A stretch of DNA of 64,000 nt from assembly GCA_949152475.1 (NCBI GenBank), contig OX424567.1:22655402-22719401 (forward strand). The letters run 5' to 3'. Positions 63,730 to 64,000 of the stretch are shown here, in pieces (position 1 is the stretch's first letter; each line of letters begins with the position of its first letter). Both the position numbers and the translations under genes were made by a program. The notes beneath the pieces are model-generated. The model made no database searches and had not been told where the DNA came from. It worked only from the letters and a program-made list of their open reading frames with translations. The stretch is from Terebella lapidaria. Its lineage: Eukaryota > Annelida > Polychaeta > Terebellida > Terebellidae.

Positions 63730-63911
63730 CGCAATGGCGAACCCACTCGCGGTTCGTTTGAATTTTCTTCATTTTCCCGATAATTACGATTGAGATCGAT
63801 ACACATATACAACTGCTGATTCTTATGCGCACGAAACAACCGTTCGTTGCAAATACATGGCGATTTATGTTGGTTTGAGCATGAAAAACTCGTCTGAAAA
63901 ACGACCGGAAA

Positions 63912-63978
63912 GATTCCCTAACGATTCTTTTTGTAAAATCGAAGATTCCCTAACGAATATGTGAAGATTCCCTAACGA
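63912..63978 (+). repeat. Three copies of GATTCCCTAACGA
   Basis: Exact 13-base copies start at 63912, 63944 and 63966. They share TAACGA with the palindrome at 63702. The array may continue past the window edge. Confidence 0.75.
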
Positions 63979-64000
63979 TCTTTTCTTTATTAATTCAAAT

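Overview
The window is eukaryotic, from an animal genome rich in mobile DNA, probably a marine invertebrate and perhaps a mollusc or other lophotrochozoan. The grounds are short exons with GT-AG introns of a few hundred bases, Academ-type transposons with long inverted repeats, a tRNA-derived SINE, many minisatellites and AT-rich intergenic DNA. The species cannot be named from the sequence alone.

Layout. 1747-8618 is an apparently intact Academ-type DNA transposon whose three-exon transposase (1551 residues) is uninterrupted. 8966-9269 (minus) is the first coding exon of a secreted PAN/apple-like protein. 9.3-20 kb is repeat-rich and has no gene I can support. 20190-21030 (minus) is the last exon of a single-pass membrane protein. 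22.1-51.3 kb holds a cluster of four spliced genes, called A-D here, encoding secreted proteins of one family I do not recognise. 51.9-57.3 kb is a retroelement reverse-transcriptase relic split by a decayed Academ-like transposon. 58.4-60.2 kb is a non-autonomous element with palindromic ends. 61.2-62.3 kb is a minisatellite, and 62355-63177 holds the first two coding exons of a probable SAM-domain gene that runs off the right edge.

The main discovery is the A-D cluster. A (minus, 22109-30840, about 1457 aa) and B (plus, 31723-34769, 318 aa) are divergent; C (plus, 41390-45692, 323 aa) and D (minus, 47495-51250, 407 aa) are convergent. All four follow one plan: an acceptor site just before the ATG, a 17-23 residue signal-peptide exon ending in phase 0, a low-complexity second exon (Gly/Tyr, Gly/Met or acidic), short helical modules on exons with fixed phases, and a final exon ending in Met-Cys-(Leu/Met)-Cys-(Ile/Leu)-stop. 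For B, C and D the predicted exons sum to exact reading frames. A needs one alternative acceptor to close. A carries seven copies of a two-exon helical repeat; D carries a duplicated module set that looks like a fusion of two paralogues.

The composition (Gly/Tyr, Met-Gly, His-Gly) suggests extracellular structural or matrix proteins such as shell, cuticle, adhesive or capsule components. That is inference. No catalytic domain is visible in any of the four.
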